In this document: positions 1-7,680 of the stretch, one piece after another
Layout of the letters: each line of letters opens with the position of its first letter
Position numbering within the stretch: the stretch's first letter is position 1
IMG/VR virus record: IMGVR_UViG_3300029448_000269
Coordinates: 1-29,730 of that record
Reading direction: 5' to 3' (one strand)
DNA length: 29,730 nt
DNA from: a virus
The notes under the pieces: model-generated
Seen by the model: the letters and a program-made list of their open reading frames with translations, nothing else
Database searches by the model: none
What the model was told of the DNA's origin: nothing
Made by a program: the position numbers and the translations under genes

Positions 1-7
1 TTGCCAT
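1..7 (-). CDS. possible start of the next gene, cut by window edge
   Basis: An ATG at 7-5 follows an AT-rich leader downstream of the connector gene stop (56-58). Only the start codon and one further codon (Ala) are visible, so neither product nor reality can be judged. Confidence 0.2.
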
Positions 8-55
8 TTAAATACTGTTTTAATTTAATTATATTTTTTTCTTTTGGTTTGTATA

Positions 56-556
56 TCACAATACCCATCCGTTAAATAATCCATCACTATCAGGATAAAC
101 ATCTCCACCCTGATTGTCGTTATACTCAGGAAATAAATTACTATTATTATTAATGTAATCTAAAAATCTCTGCGTGTAATACTCTGCTGTGTTTCTTGCT
201 TTGTTTACTAAATAATCAACTTCACTTTTTGAAACGGATTCTGCATTTTCTGATGTTGGTTTAAACACCCCGCCTGCTTTAATTCTATATGCAGCATATG
301 GAATATATTCAGCCTGTGCATACCAGATTAACATAGGTTGTACATATTTGTTTAGCAAGGTTTGATAGTTGCCTGTAACACCTGAGCCTGCTATGTCAGC
401 TTGTAGCTTTTCATATAGTTTAGTTCCTAAGTAGTTTCTTATCTCTATCTCTTGCGCGACCTTGATAAATTGTATAAATAAATCTGTGTCGGTGTTACCG
501 TCAATAATACTGTTCTTAACTAAATCTGTTCTCGATATGAATAATACTGTTGCCAT
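56..556 (-). CDS. putative head-tail connector protein
   Basis: A 166-aa soluble, mostly helical protein with no membrane segment or signal peptide. It is the last complete gene of the virion block and starts 2 bp after the portal stop, with AATT directly before the ATG. Small proteins of this size immediately downstream of a portal are usually head-tail adaptors (gp6-like) that form a ring under the portal, and the helical N-terminal half (residues 20-90) fits that. No diagnostic motif is visible, so the function is inferred from position and size. It is probably co-transcribed with the portal from the promoter-like element at 2711-2735. Confidence 0.5.
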   Translation of the reverse strand: MATVLFISRTDLVKNSIIDGNTDTDLFIQFIKVAQEIEIRNYLGTKLYEKLQADIAGSGVTGNYQTLLNKYVQPMLIWYAQAEYIPYAAYRIKAGGVFKPTSENAESVSKSEVDYLVNKARNTAEYYTQRFLDYINNNSNLFPEYNDNQGGDVYPDSDGLFNGWVL

Positions 557-558
557 AA

Positions 559-2361
559 TTATCTACTTATTCCTATTCTTTTTGCGTATTCTGCTGTATA
601 TCCTTTGTAAGGCATATCTTTTGGTTTTATAGATACCTCTTTTGGATTATCTGGTGCTTCAAAACCTTTAGCCTTAGCTTGTGAGTCATATAACTTTTTG
701 CCTAGACTTTTAGCCCCATCTTTTCTTAGATACGTTCTTCTGCTCCAATAATGATGACATCTAGCACCACCTTTATATAACCAAATAGAATATGTGCCAG
801 AATCATCTCCACTTTTTGCAAAGTTTGGATTAACTGCTATATCATCCATTGCTATAATATCTTCTTTACGATATACCTTTCTTGCTTTTACCATTTTTCT
901 ACAAAACTCTCTTGATGTTTTTGAAACCTTTGCAGGACTATAAAAGTATCTCACTAAGAACGTATTGCCTTTTTGTGATTCTTTTCTACTTTCTCCATCT
1001 TGTTCGCTTTCTCTATATGGGGTTGCTTTGCCTACTTCTGCTAACTTGACTTCGTTGTTTATGTTTTCTACAAGTTCATCCATATCATTTTCTTGCTCGT
1101 AGTTTACTTCTACTTCATCAACTAAATCAAAATCTTTTAAAACTTCTTCTTCATCTTGACCTAAATCTATTAGCTTGTCTGCTACTGCATCATCAAGCAT
1201 ATCATCCTTAGAAAGTTTAACTCCTGTTTCTTCTTCTTTAGTTTCTTCATCCTCTACATTGTCTAAGTCTGTAAATTCAAGTGGCTGAAGCGTTTTAAAG
1301 TACAAATTAAGCGATATATCATTGTAAGCTAGTATTTGGTCAAAGTGGTCTATTAAAAGCCCTTGAAAGCCCTTAATTACTAAGTTATCAAATAGAATAG
1401 ATGCTGTTTTTAATTCATCTGCGTTGTTTCCTAATCCTGTGCTATCCTTAATACCAAATAACATAGGACTAACAACCCTATGCGATACCATAATCTTTTT
1501 GGAACTTTCATCACTGAGGAACTGATATTGATTATGAGCATCGCTTAATTGGATAGGGTCAATACTAGCTGCTGTTTCTGCGTTGTCGTTAAAAGCAAGT
1601 ATGAACTTGCCCGCATTACTGCTGCCTGAGAATTTTTGATATATTCTTTTTTCTATCATTTCCCTTTGCTCAGGGTCAGGTGTTCCATTGTTAAAGTTAA
1701 TTAACATACTGGGAGCAAGTCCATTAAGTATGTTGTTTAAATGATAATTAGATATTTCTTCTTCTAGTTCTGCGTATTGTGTTCCTCCTTGATAATCTAC
1801 AGGACTGTAATATTTAAACCCTGCTCTATAAGGCTTTATGTACATTATTTCTAATCCCTCTTTAGAAGTTCCAAATGCAGGTATTCTTTTTAGTTCGTTT
1901 CCTCGTTTGTACTTAGACCAATCACTAAAATAATAATAACCTTCTATCTCTCCTTTTTCATTACACTTTTCTGCTCTTAACGTTTCAATAGGCATATGTT
2001 CTAACTGGACTATCTTTGTTCTGTTTTTAGAGTAAATAACTTGTACTGCACATTGTCCCATTAGTTTTAAATCATAACATAGCTTTCTGGTACAGTCTTT
2101 GTTAAATAAAGACATCATTTGAGCATACTCATTAGGCTTTTTATTTGAATTAGTAGCATCTAAGCCTTTTCCAAATATCATCTCGCTTACGCCATTTATA
2201 ATAGCATTATTAGTAGGGCTTCCGTTGTATCTGTCTATTAGATACTGAAAGTAGTTATTATCTTCTCCGTATTCTATAAAGTCTTTTCCTCTTACTTCTT
2301 TTACTTGTGGTGAAGTATAAGTGCTTAAACTTACAATACTTAAATCTGATTTATTTTTCAT
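559..2361 (-). CDS. phage portal protein with C-terminal Cys/His module
   Basis: 600 aa. The first 370 residues look like a portal protein: a stretch around residues 275-330 containing QYQFLSDESSKKIMVSHRVV and then SPMLFGI resembles the portal clip/stem region, and the size and position near capsid and connector genes agree. Residues 370-460 are an acidic linker. From about residue 470 there is a separate domain with SREFCRKM (483-490) and GGARCHHYW (531-539), conserved-looking Cys/His positions that recall the C-terminal region of Mu F-like minor head proteins. Portal-MuF fusions are known, but calling this one is inference. The start overlaps the stop of the 115-aa gene by 4 bp, so translation is probably coupled. 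Confidence 0.75.
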   Translation of the reverse strand: MKNKSDLSIVSLSTYTSPQVKEVRGKDFIEYGEDNNYFQYLIDRYNGSPTNNAIINGVSEMIFGKGLDATNSNKKPNEYAQMMSLFNKDCTRKLCYDLKLMGQCAVQVIYSKNRTKIVQLEHMPIETLRAEKCNEKGEIEGYYYFSDWSKYKRGNELKRIPAFGTSKEGLEIMYIKPYRAGFKYYSPVDYQGGTQYAELEEEISNYHLNNILNGLAPSMLINFNNGTPDPEQREMIEKRIYQKFSGSSNAGKFILAFNDNAETAASIDPIQLSDAHNQYQFLSDESSKKIMVSHRVVSPMLFGIKDSTGLGNNADELKTASILFDNLVIKGFQGLLIDHFDQILAYNDISLNLYFKTLQPLEFTDLDNVEDEETKEEETGVKLSKDDMLDDAVADKLIDLGQDEEEVLKDFDLVDEVEVNYEQENDMDELVENINNEVKLAEVGKATPYRESEQDGESRKESQKGNTFLVRYFYSPAKVSKTSREFCRKMVKARKVYRKEDIIAMDDIAVNPNFAKSGDDSGTYSIWLYKGGARCHHYWSRRTYLRKDGAKSLGKKLYDSQAKAKGFEAPDNPKEVSIKPKDMPYKGYTAEYAKRIGISR

Positions 2362-2705
2362 ATTACAATATAATCATTATCAAAGACATCATTGCCTGTT
2401 GGAACAGAATATTCTCCACTATTAACAGAATAGCTTGATATAGTTTGGTCTGTACAAAAAACCTTATCTTTATATATTACATTACTTCCTTCTTTTAATG
2501 TTAGGTCATAAAACCTTCCTTCTACTAATACAGGACTTAATGCTTTAGATACTACTAAGTAATTCTTGTCTGTCGTTGTGCTTACTGTGTATGTCGTTGA
2601 GGTGTTAGTTGAATCATCTCTTAAAATCATACTCACACTTGAAGCATAACTTCTAGGAATTATTTTGAAAGTTTGTGCTGATGCAGATGTTGTTAAGTGT
2701 ATCAT
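2358..2705 (-). CDS. small virion-associated protein of unknown function
   Basis: 115 aa, rich in Ser/Thr, with alternating hydrophobic residues suggesting a beta-sandwich or immunoglobulin-like fold, and no signal peptide or membrane segment. It lies between the tail tube and portal genes and overlaps the portal start by 4 bp. It is the first gene of a transcription unit: a strong terminator (2741-2770) ends transcription from the tail tube side, and an ACGTTATA element sits exactly 5 nt before the ATG. A head decoration or neck protein would fit. I do not recognise the family. Confidence 0.55.
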   Translation of the reverse strand: MIHLTTSASAQTFKIIPRSYASSVSMILRDDSTNTSTTYTVSTTTDKNYLVVSKALSPVLVEGRFYDLTLKEGSNVIYKDKVFCTDQTISSYSVNSGEYSVPTGNDVFDNDYIVI

Positions 2706-2710
2706 ACTTA

Positions 2711-2735
2711 TATAACGTATATAGTTTAAATTTTG
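2711..2735 (-). promoter_or_regulatory. late-promoter-like element, copy 5 (115-aa gene and portal)
   Basis: On the minus strand CAAAA (2735-2731), 12 nt, ACGTTATA (2718-2711), 5 nt, then the ATG at 2705. The same layout precedes four other genes. It lies just downstream of a terminator, which favours a promoter over a ribosome-binding signal. Confidence 0.6.
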
Positions 2736-2740
2736 TGTAT

Positions 2741-2770
2741 AAAAAAAGAGGAGTTAGAAACTCCCCTTTT
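2741..2770 (-). terminator. Rho-independent terminator after the tail tube gene
   Basis: Minus-strand GGGGAGTT-TCT-AACTCCTC forms an 8-bp stem (one G-U pair that would be an A-C mismatch on the plus strand) followed by seven T. The strand-specific wobble and T tract orient it with the minus-strand genes. Confidence 0.8.
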
Positions 2771-2825
2771 AAATCAAAATAAACTAAAAATTAATGAAAA
2801 CTTTAATAAATATACAAAAATTATT

Positions 2826-3350
2826 TTAGTTTGGTGTTATTTGAGTTGCACTTGCATCTCCTGTTACTACAGTGCCTGTAATAAAGTAAGGCGGTGCAGT
2901 TTCTTGTGCTACAAGTGTTAAAGTAAAACCACTAAGGTCTCCCATAGCTGCTCCACTTACAATCGTACCACCTGTTACCTCTGCTCCATGCTCTAATCCC
3001 ATTACAAAGTAATTACCATTATAATCTTCTACAAAAACGTGTGGTCTTGCGTGTGCGATTAATTTTAGTTCTTCCTGTGTAGCTTTTTCAAGAAACGTAA
3101 GTGTTAAATTTAATGTTGATTCGTAGAATGTAGTTCCATTTTCTCTTGAGCTGTTTACTGCTGTTTCTAAAGAAGAATTGCCTTTTATATCAAACTGAAA
3201 TAAAGCAGGACTTCCTGCTAAAGCAGTAACTTCTCCTCCTGAAATCGTAGCAGCACCAAGAGTACCGAAATCTGCAAAGTAAACAGTTTTTAAACCACCT
3301 ACTGCCGATTTGCAAGGAACTTTTCTACCTGTTGTTAGTGTACAAGCCAT
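2826..3350 (-). CDS. putative major tail tube protein
   Basis: 174 aa, beginning MACTLTTGRK and rich in Gly, Thr, Ala and alternating hydrophobic residues, the profile of a beta-barrel tube or decoration protein. It follows the major capsid gene and is closed by a strong terminator, as expected for an abundantly made structural protein. Size fits a siphovirus tail tube subunit. The ATG is preceded by AAATT and there is no late-promoter element, so it is probably transcribed by read-through of the weaker hairpin at 3365-3390. A secondary capsid or neck protein is the alternative. Confidence 0.55.
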   Translation of the reverse strand: MACTLTTGRKVPCKSAVGGLKTVYFADFGTLGAATISGGEVTALAGSPALFQFDIKGNSSLETAVNSSRENGTTFYESTLNLTLTFLEKATQEELKLIAHARPHVFVEDYNGNYFVMGLEHGAEVTGGTIVSGAAMGDLSGFTLTLVAQETAPPYFITGTVVTGDASATQITPN

Positions 3351-3364
3351 AATTTTAAGTTGTT

Positions 3365-3390
3365 AAAAAAGGGTAGGGTTAACTACCCCT
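3365..3390 (-). terminator. terminator or attenuator between capsid and tail tube genes
   Basis: Minus-strand GGGTAG-TTAACC-CTACCC (3388-3371) followed by six T (3370-3365). No promoter-like element lies between it and the tail tube start at 3350, so it probably works as a leaky terminator that lowers tail tube expression relative to capsid. Confidence 0.65.
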
Positions 3391-3405
3391 TTATATGTTA
3401 GTTAA

Positions 3406-4329
3406 TTAAGAGTAAAGAACTACGTCAGCACCTACACCGATTTGGCATCCTGCTGTATATCTCATAACTACTCTCACATTTTGTGAACCGTCAATATCTG
3501 ACATATCAATTACCTTCACTTCATTTCTATCGTTTAGTAATCCCGTGCCGAAGAAAAGATTGCTTGACCTTGCAGCGATTGCTCTGTTATCAGCAAAACC
3601 TGATGATTGATAGATTCTAACACCATCAAAAAACAAACCATCTAAAGATTGGTTGTTTCCTTTGTTATCGTAACCTGCAGCTCCTAATCCAGATGCTCCA
3701 AACCCTCCTAAAGCTCTAATGTAAGCTCTATAAATGTTTGATGATACATAAATAATAAGGTCATCTGCTCCGTAAACTGCTGATGGAATAGCATCAACGA
3801 TAGCTCCTAATTGAGCAATTACGTTTGCAGAAGTTACAGTTGCAGCAGATACATCCACTACTGTTGAATCTGCTCCTGCTAATGTAACAAAACCGTCGAA
3901 GTTTCCTTCTCCTGCTGACCCTGACCAAATAGATGATTCAGTAGCACTCGCTACCTCTGCAGCTACTCTTGCAATAACAAAGTCAGAAAATAATTTTGGT
4001 AGGTTGTCGAACGCTGAAAAGCCCATCTGAGCCGCTTCCCAATCCGAATGAAGCTCTTTTTTACAAATTTGTAAATTTACTTGCAGTTCAGCAGGTGTTA
4101 ATACTTTTTCAGTAAGTGTAAGACCTGAAGTTGATGAATCAAAGTCACAGTCAGCACTTCTTACTAAGTTTGAGAAAGCCCCTACTTTCATAGCAGCTTT
4201 GTACTTAATGTTTGGTAGTATGCTAATAGCAGCATCATCTAAGGTTTTTGCTGTCAATAAAGATGCAGCAATATATTTACCTGCGAATTCACCTGCGTAG
4301 CTACTACTTGTAATAGTTGGATTTGGCAT
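3406..4329 (-). CDS. major capsid protein (HK97-like)
   Basis: 307 aa. It lies directly after the acidic coiled-coil scaffold candidate and two genes after the XkdF-type protease, the usual assembly cassette. The sequence is Ala/Ser/Gly-rich with an early helical segment and a mid-region (NFDGFVTLAG near residue 143) resembling the P-domain region of HK97-fold capsids, then a stretch near residues 190-215 with alternating hydrophobics (DDLIIYVSSNIYRAYIRAL). The length is typical of a small HK97-fold capsid without an internal scaffold. A terminator-like hairpin follows immediately. The call combines position, composition and remembered family likeness. Confidence 0.8.
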   Translation of the reverse strand: MPNPTITSSSYAGEFAGKYIAASLLTAKTLDDAAISILPNIKYKAAMKVGAFSNLVRSADCDFDSSTSGLTLTEKVLTPAELQVNLQICKKELHSDWEAAQMGFSAFDNLPKLFSDFVIARVAAEVASATESSIWSGSAGEGNFDGFVTLAGADSTVVDVSAATVTSANVIAQLGAIVDAIPSAVYGADDLIIYVSSNIYRAYIRALGGFGASGLGAAGYDNKGNNQSLDGLFFDGVRIYQSSGFADNRAIAARSSNLFFGTGLLNDRNEVKVIDMSDIDGSQNVRVVMRYTAGCQIGVGADVVLYS

Positions 4330-4340
4330 TTTATTTAATT

Positions 4341-4898
4341 TTAATTATTGGTTAATTTTTTCATTACTCTATCTAAAGTTGTTTCTTTTCGGTTATTACC
4401 GAACCTTACTTTAAATTTCTCTTGAACTTCAGGATTATGAGCAATAGGCTCAACAGCAGGAGTTTCACTTAGTTCTTCCTTAACTTGTTTTGCCATTTCC
4501 TCTTTTTCTTCTTTAACTTCCTTTAGTTCATTAATCATACCTTTGATTTCTTCAACGGCAGAGTTAAATTCTTCTTTCGAAACGTACTTCATTTCTTCTT
4601 TATCTTCTTCCTCTACTTCTTCTTCTTTTTCTTCCTCAGCTTTAATTTCAGCAATAATTCCTTCTTCTTGTATAGAAAGCATTTTTCCATCTTCCATAAG
4701 GTATTCCCCTTTAGGTAAAGCTACTTTTTCATCCTCTGTAAGAATAAATATTTCGTTTCCTGCTTCAAAAGCCTCAGCTTCTAATACAGTTCCATTTTCT
4801 AGCTTAAGTTGTGCTAATTCTAATGCTTGCTTTGGAGATTCTGGTACTTCTTCCCCTAAGTAAGTCTTGATTTTGTTTAAGATTTCTGTTGATTTCAT
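4341..4898 (-). CDS. putative capsid scaffolding protein
   Basis: 185 aa, highly acidic and Glu/Lys-rich. Residues 80-145 are an uninterrupted charged helix suited to a coiled coil, and the C-terminus is basic (RFGNNRKETTLDRVMKKL), as in scaffolding proteins that bind capsid through a basic tail. The N-terminal 80 residues look like a small beta-rich domain containing KLENGTVLEAEAFEAGNE. It sits 11 bp before the capsid gene and heads its own unit, with ACGTTATA exactly 5 nt before the ATG. Function is inferred from composition and position. Confidence 0.65.
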   Translation of the reverse strand: MKSTEILNKIKTYLGEEVPESPKQALELAQLKLENGTVLEAEAFEAGNEIFILTEDEKVALPKGEYLMEDGKMLSIQEEGIIAEIKAEEEKEEEVEEEDKEEMKYVSKEEFNSAVEEIKGMINELKEVKEEKEEMAKQVKEELSETPAVEPIAHNPEVQEKFKVRFGNNRKETTLDRVMKKLTNN

Positions 4899-4903
4899 AT
4901 TAT

Positions 4904-4928
4904 TATAACGTGTTAAAATTTATATTTG
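4904..4928 (-). promoter_or_regulatory. late-promoter-like element, copy 4 (scaffold, capsid, tail tube)
   Basis: Minus-strand CAAAT (4928-4924), 12 nt, ACGTTATA (4911-4904), 5 nt, ATG at 4898. It occupies the 35-bp gap after the 43-aa ORF. Confidence 0.6.
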
Positions 4929-4933
4929 CATTT

Positions 4934-5065
4934 TCAAATTTTACCAATGCCTTGGTTTATCATATTTCCTTTACAGCACTTTACTGAATAGGTTTCATTT
5001 TTACATAAACATCCTCTACGCCCACCTCTTGGGCTTGTTTTGCTTGGTGTTTCAAATTTTTTCAT
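4934..5065 (-). CDS. 43-aa Cys-rich small protein
   Basis: The minus strand reads 43 codons: a Lys/Arg/Gly-rich N-terminus (SPRGGRRG), then CLC (Cys19, Cys21) and KCCKG (Cys30, Cys31), ending QGIGKI. Four closely placed cysteines could bind a metal. Its ATG overlaps the TGA of the preceding 39-aa ORF (ATGA), so the pair is translationally coupled. I remember similar short ORFs with a CLC...CC...QGIG pattern in flavobacterial phages, which supports its being real. Function unknown; it lies between protease and scaffold genes. Confidence 0.7.
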   Translation of the reverse strand: MKKFETPSKTSPRGGRRGCLCKNETYSVKCCKGNMINQGIGKI

Positions 5066-5181
5066 CTTCCTTGACCTCTATATTGTTTTTTATATTTGTT
5101 TTGTCCTACACTCGCATTTTTGCTGTGTGGATGTGATTTTCTTTTAGGTTTTATATAAACACTAACTATCTTTCTCGCCAT
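5062..5181 (-). CDS. 39-aa strongly basic small protein
   Basis: Starts at ATG 5181-5179 inside the end of the protease gene, about 20 bp before that stop, in another frame. The product is very basic (MARKIVSVYIKPKRK at the start, KYKKQYRGQGR at the end) with His-Pro-His in the middle. Its stop overlaps the ATG of the next small ORF. The double overlap, basic composition and remembered recurrence of this pattern beside prohead protease genes argue for a real gene. It may bind nucleic acid or act in capsid assembly; I cannot say which. Confidence 0.65.
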   Translation of the reverse strand: MARKIVSVYIKPKRKSHPHSKNASVGQNKYKKQYRGQGR

Positions 5182-5767
5182 CTTTAATAATTGCTCTAAT
5201 GCCAGATAATTTTTCCTCTGCTTCTTCCTCAAAGTCGTTTACAGGCTCTTTAGGTCTTTCCATCTTGTCTGCAAAGTAACCCTCTATTGAGAATCCTTTT
5301 ACTTTACCTGTTTTAACAAAGTTGTTCCATATTTCATCATTGTTTACTTTTACAGAGCCCATCCAAGTACCTACAGGAACATTCAATCCATACTTACGAG
5401 ATTTGTCGTGTACTTTATCTTCTACTAACCAAGATTCTACTAATGTTAGTCCGTTTATTGTATGTTGGTGTTCTAATGTAGCTTTAGATTGATTTCCGTT
5501 CATTAAGTAAAGCTGTGATGCTTTCTCTACAGTTTGTTTAGAAAAGTATATGTAATATTCTTCATCTCCTTTTTTACGATAGATTGGTTTGTTAGGAATT
5601 AGTAAAGCACCCATTAAAATACGTTTTTCTTTATCTACTTCAGCAAGTTTTATTTCTTCGCTTTTAAGTGCTATAAAATCTTCTTCTATCGCAGGATTCT
5701 CTACAACCGAAATAGCTTCTATTCCTGTTAATTCATCATCTCCTAATATTAATTCAACTATTCTCAT
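5162..5767 (-). CDS. prohead protease, XkdF-type putative serine protease
   Basis: 201 aa. It matches the XkdF family pattern: an N-terminal segment with VVENPAIEEDFIAL, a core with GALLIPNKPIYR, then TLEHQHTINGLTLVESWLVE (around residues 98-117), GTWMGSVKV and KGFSIEG. The conserved His in LEHQH and Ser in GFSIEG are plausible catalytic residues for cleavage of scaffold and capsid during head maturation. It stands between the tape measure gene and the scaffold and capsid genes. Its own late-promoter-like element lies 5 nt before the ATG. The acidic C-terminus (160-201) carries the overlapping start of the 39-aa gene. Confidence 0.85.
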   Translation of the reverse strand: MRIVELILGDDELTGIEAISVVENPAIEEDFIALKSEEIKLAEVDKEKRILMGALLIPNKPIYRKKGDEEYYIYFSKQTVEKASQLYLMNGNQSKATLEHQHTINGLTLVESWLVEDKVHDKSRKYGLNVPVGTWMGSVKVNNDEIWNNFVKTGKVKGFSIEGYFADKMERPKEPVNDFEEEAEEKLSGIRAIIKDGEKDS

Positions 5768-5772
5768 ATATG

Positions 5773-5797
5773 TATAACGTATTAATTTATTTTTTTG
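5773..5797 (-). promoter_or_regulatory. late-promoter-like element, copy 3 (protease unit)
   Basis: Minus-strand CAAAA (5797-5793), 12 nt, ACGTTATA (5780-5773), 5 nt, ATG at 5767. It fills the gap right after the tape measure stop codon (5799). Confidence 0.6.
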
Positions 5798-5798
5798 T

Positions 5799-7529
5799 TT
5801 ATCCTATACTTGCTCCCTCAATAATATTTCTGTCTAATTCTTGTGCTGTGCTTACATCATTAGAAACTACATAAGCCCTAGTTGGTTGTGCAGACTGCCC
5901 TGCAATAACATCTGCTAATTGATTAGTAACTCCTGCACCAACTACATTAAAAGATGGTGCTAGTGAACCAGCTCCTGCTGATGCAATGTTAGATGTTGTT
6001 GCGCCTGCACCATTAGGTTTAACTGACTTTATAGCCTTGACTGCTTGAAAACCTGTTGCTAAAACACCTGCAATACTTGTTACTCTTTGAATTGTAGCAA
6101 AAGGCTCAAGTAAAGTTGTTTCATTATCTAACACTTCTGTAACACCTAAATAAGTATTTGTTAACGCTTGAGCTATTGCAAATGCTTTACCTGCCTTAGA
6201 GTTCTTTCCGAGTATATTAGCAAGTGTTCCAAATGTTTGACTTATTATTGCAATCTTTTGTTGTTGTAGTATTTCTTCTCTTTTTATTTCTTCATCATCT
6301 TCTTTCTGCTGAGCATTTGAAATTAGCTTTTGATAATATAATATTACCTCAGCTTTCTGTGATTCAGTCGCATCTAATTCCTCTAACTCTGCTAATTTCT
6401 TTTCTTGTTCTAATAAAAGTTTTTCTGATTCTTTTTCTGATTTTTGTTCCTTTATTTTTTGTTCAAAATCGTCTCTTATTTTTTGTATATCATTTAGACG
6501 TTTTTCTTCTGTAGCCTTTTCATCATCTATCTCTTTTTGTTTATCTTCTGCTTCTTTTTCTTTTTGGGCTTTTTCTTGATTTACTGCAGTAGTTATTTGT
6601 GTTTGTAGTAATCTTTGACTTCTTAACCTTTTAGTGTCTAAGTTAATTAGTTTAGCTTGTAACTCTGCAAGCTTGTCTTTGTCTTGAATAGTATTTTTAC
6701 CCAGAGCCATTTCTTCCTCTTGAGCTTTAATAAGCAATTTCTGAGCTGCTATCTCTTTTTGTGTAATGTTTTCTTCTATTGCTTGTGCTTTCCTAAGAAG
6801 TTCTATTCTTTCAGATGCGGAAAACCTTTCTCTATCTTCTGCCTTTAATCTTAAATCATTTATATCCCTGTTTGCTTTTGCTCTTTCTACTTGTAAGTCT
6901 CTTTGAATATGATGTGCTTTTTGTCTTGCTCTAGTTACTTTATCTATAGCACTTACTTCACTTACAGTTTCTTTTACAAAATTAGATACTGATTCCGCTG
7001 CACCCTCAAAACCATCTACAATAGTTCCTACTGGGTTTATTATAAATTTCAGCAATCCTTTACCTAAGCTTTTCAAAGAATCCATTGGGTTTGTAAATGC
7101 TTCTATTATTGCTTCCCCAAAATCTGCAAAAGCATCCATTACTTGTTTTGTTACAGCCCCTAAAGCTGCTAAGCCTCTTTGTAGTTTTTCTTGTCCCTCT
7201 TCCGATTGTGTAAATGCTGCTGCTAATGCAGTAACAGTAGCTACAAAAGCACCAATGACACTTGCCATAAGGATTGCATTAAGACCTTTAAAACCAAGTC
7301 CAGCACTTTTTATACCTTTTGTAAGTTCATTAAATTTAGTAATTGCACCGCCTGTAAATTTATCAAGTGTTTTACCAAAGTCACCTTGTTTCTTTGCAGC
7401 CTTTTCTACTTTCTTTTCGTAACCCTCGACTTTTTTTTCTAACTTGGTGTATTCTTTTTGCATTTCATCCAAGTTCTTGACAGCTTCTTTGTATTTTAAT
7501 TCAAAATTTATATATACTACCTTACTCAT
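5799..7529 (-). CDS. tail tape measure protein
   Basis: 576 aa. A long helical N-terminal segment (1-60, Lys/Glu heptads) is followed by a hydrophobic stretch at about 83-108 (ILMASVIGAFVATVTALAAA), a second weaker one near 160-175, then a long charged coiled coil (about 195-400, with repeated EKEAEDKQKE-like runs) and an Ala/Gly-rich hydrophobic region near 430-510. This is the usual architecture of a tape measure that sets tail length and helps DNA passage through the membrane. At 576 aa it predicts a short tail. It follows the baseplate-type gene and a 49-aa ORF. Confidence 0.8.
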   Translation of the reverse strand: MSKVVYINFELKYKEAVKNLDEMQKEYTKLEKKVEGYEKKVEKAAKKQGDFGKTLDKFTGGAITKFNELTKGIKSAGLGFKGLNAILMASVIGAFVATVTALAAAFTQSEEGQEKLQRGLAALGAVTKQVMDAFADFGEAIIEAFTNPMDSLKSLGKGLLKFIINPVGTIVDGFEGAAESVSNFVKETVSEVSAIDKVTRARQKAHHIQRDLQVERAKANRDINDLRLKAEDRERFSASERIELLRKAQAIEENITQKEIAAQKLLIKAQEEEMALGKNTIQDKDKLAELQAKLINLDTKRLRSQRLLQTQITTAVNQEKAQKEKEAEDKQKEIDDEKATEEKRLNDIQKIRDDFEQKIKEQKSEKESEKLLLEQEKKLAELEELDATESQKAEVILYYQKLISNAQQKEDDEEIKREEILQQQKIAIISQTFGTLANILGKNSKAGKAFAIAQALTNTYLGVTEVLDNETTLLEPFATIQRVTSIAGVLATGFQAVKAIKSVKPNGAGATTSNIASAGAGSLAPSFNVVGAGVTNQLADVIAGQSAQPTRAYVVSNDVSTAQELDRNIIEGASIG

Positions 7530-7530
7530 T

Positions 7531-7680
7531 TTATTTGTTTTTAATCTGTTTTAATTCTTTTTTAAGTTGCTGAAACCCTTCTTTGAATGTTTCTGGCATT
7601 TTATATTTGCCCTTTGCTATTTTTATGTTTTCACTACCATCATCAACAAATGCTAGTAAATCTAATATATTCTTTATCAT
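7531..7680 (-). CDS. 49-aa protein before the tape measure gene
   Basis: Starts ATG 7680-7678, overlapping the TGA of the 715-aa gene (ATGA), and ends 1 bp before the tape measure ATG. The product begins MIKNILDLLAFVDDGSENIK and ends in a Lys-rich helix. It fills the gap exactly, and both boundaries suggest coupled translation. The position next to the tape measure suggests a tail-assembly role, but there is no motif. Function unknown. Confidence 0.6.
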   Translation of the reverse strand: MIKNILDLLAFVDDGSENIKIAKGKYKMPETFKEGFQQLKKELKQIKNK

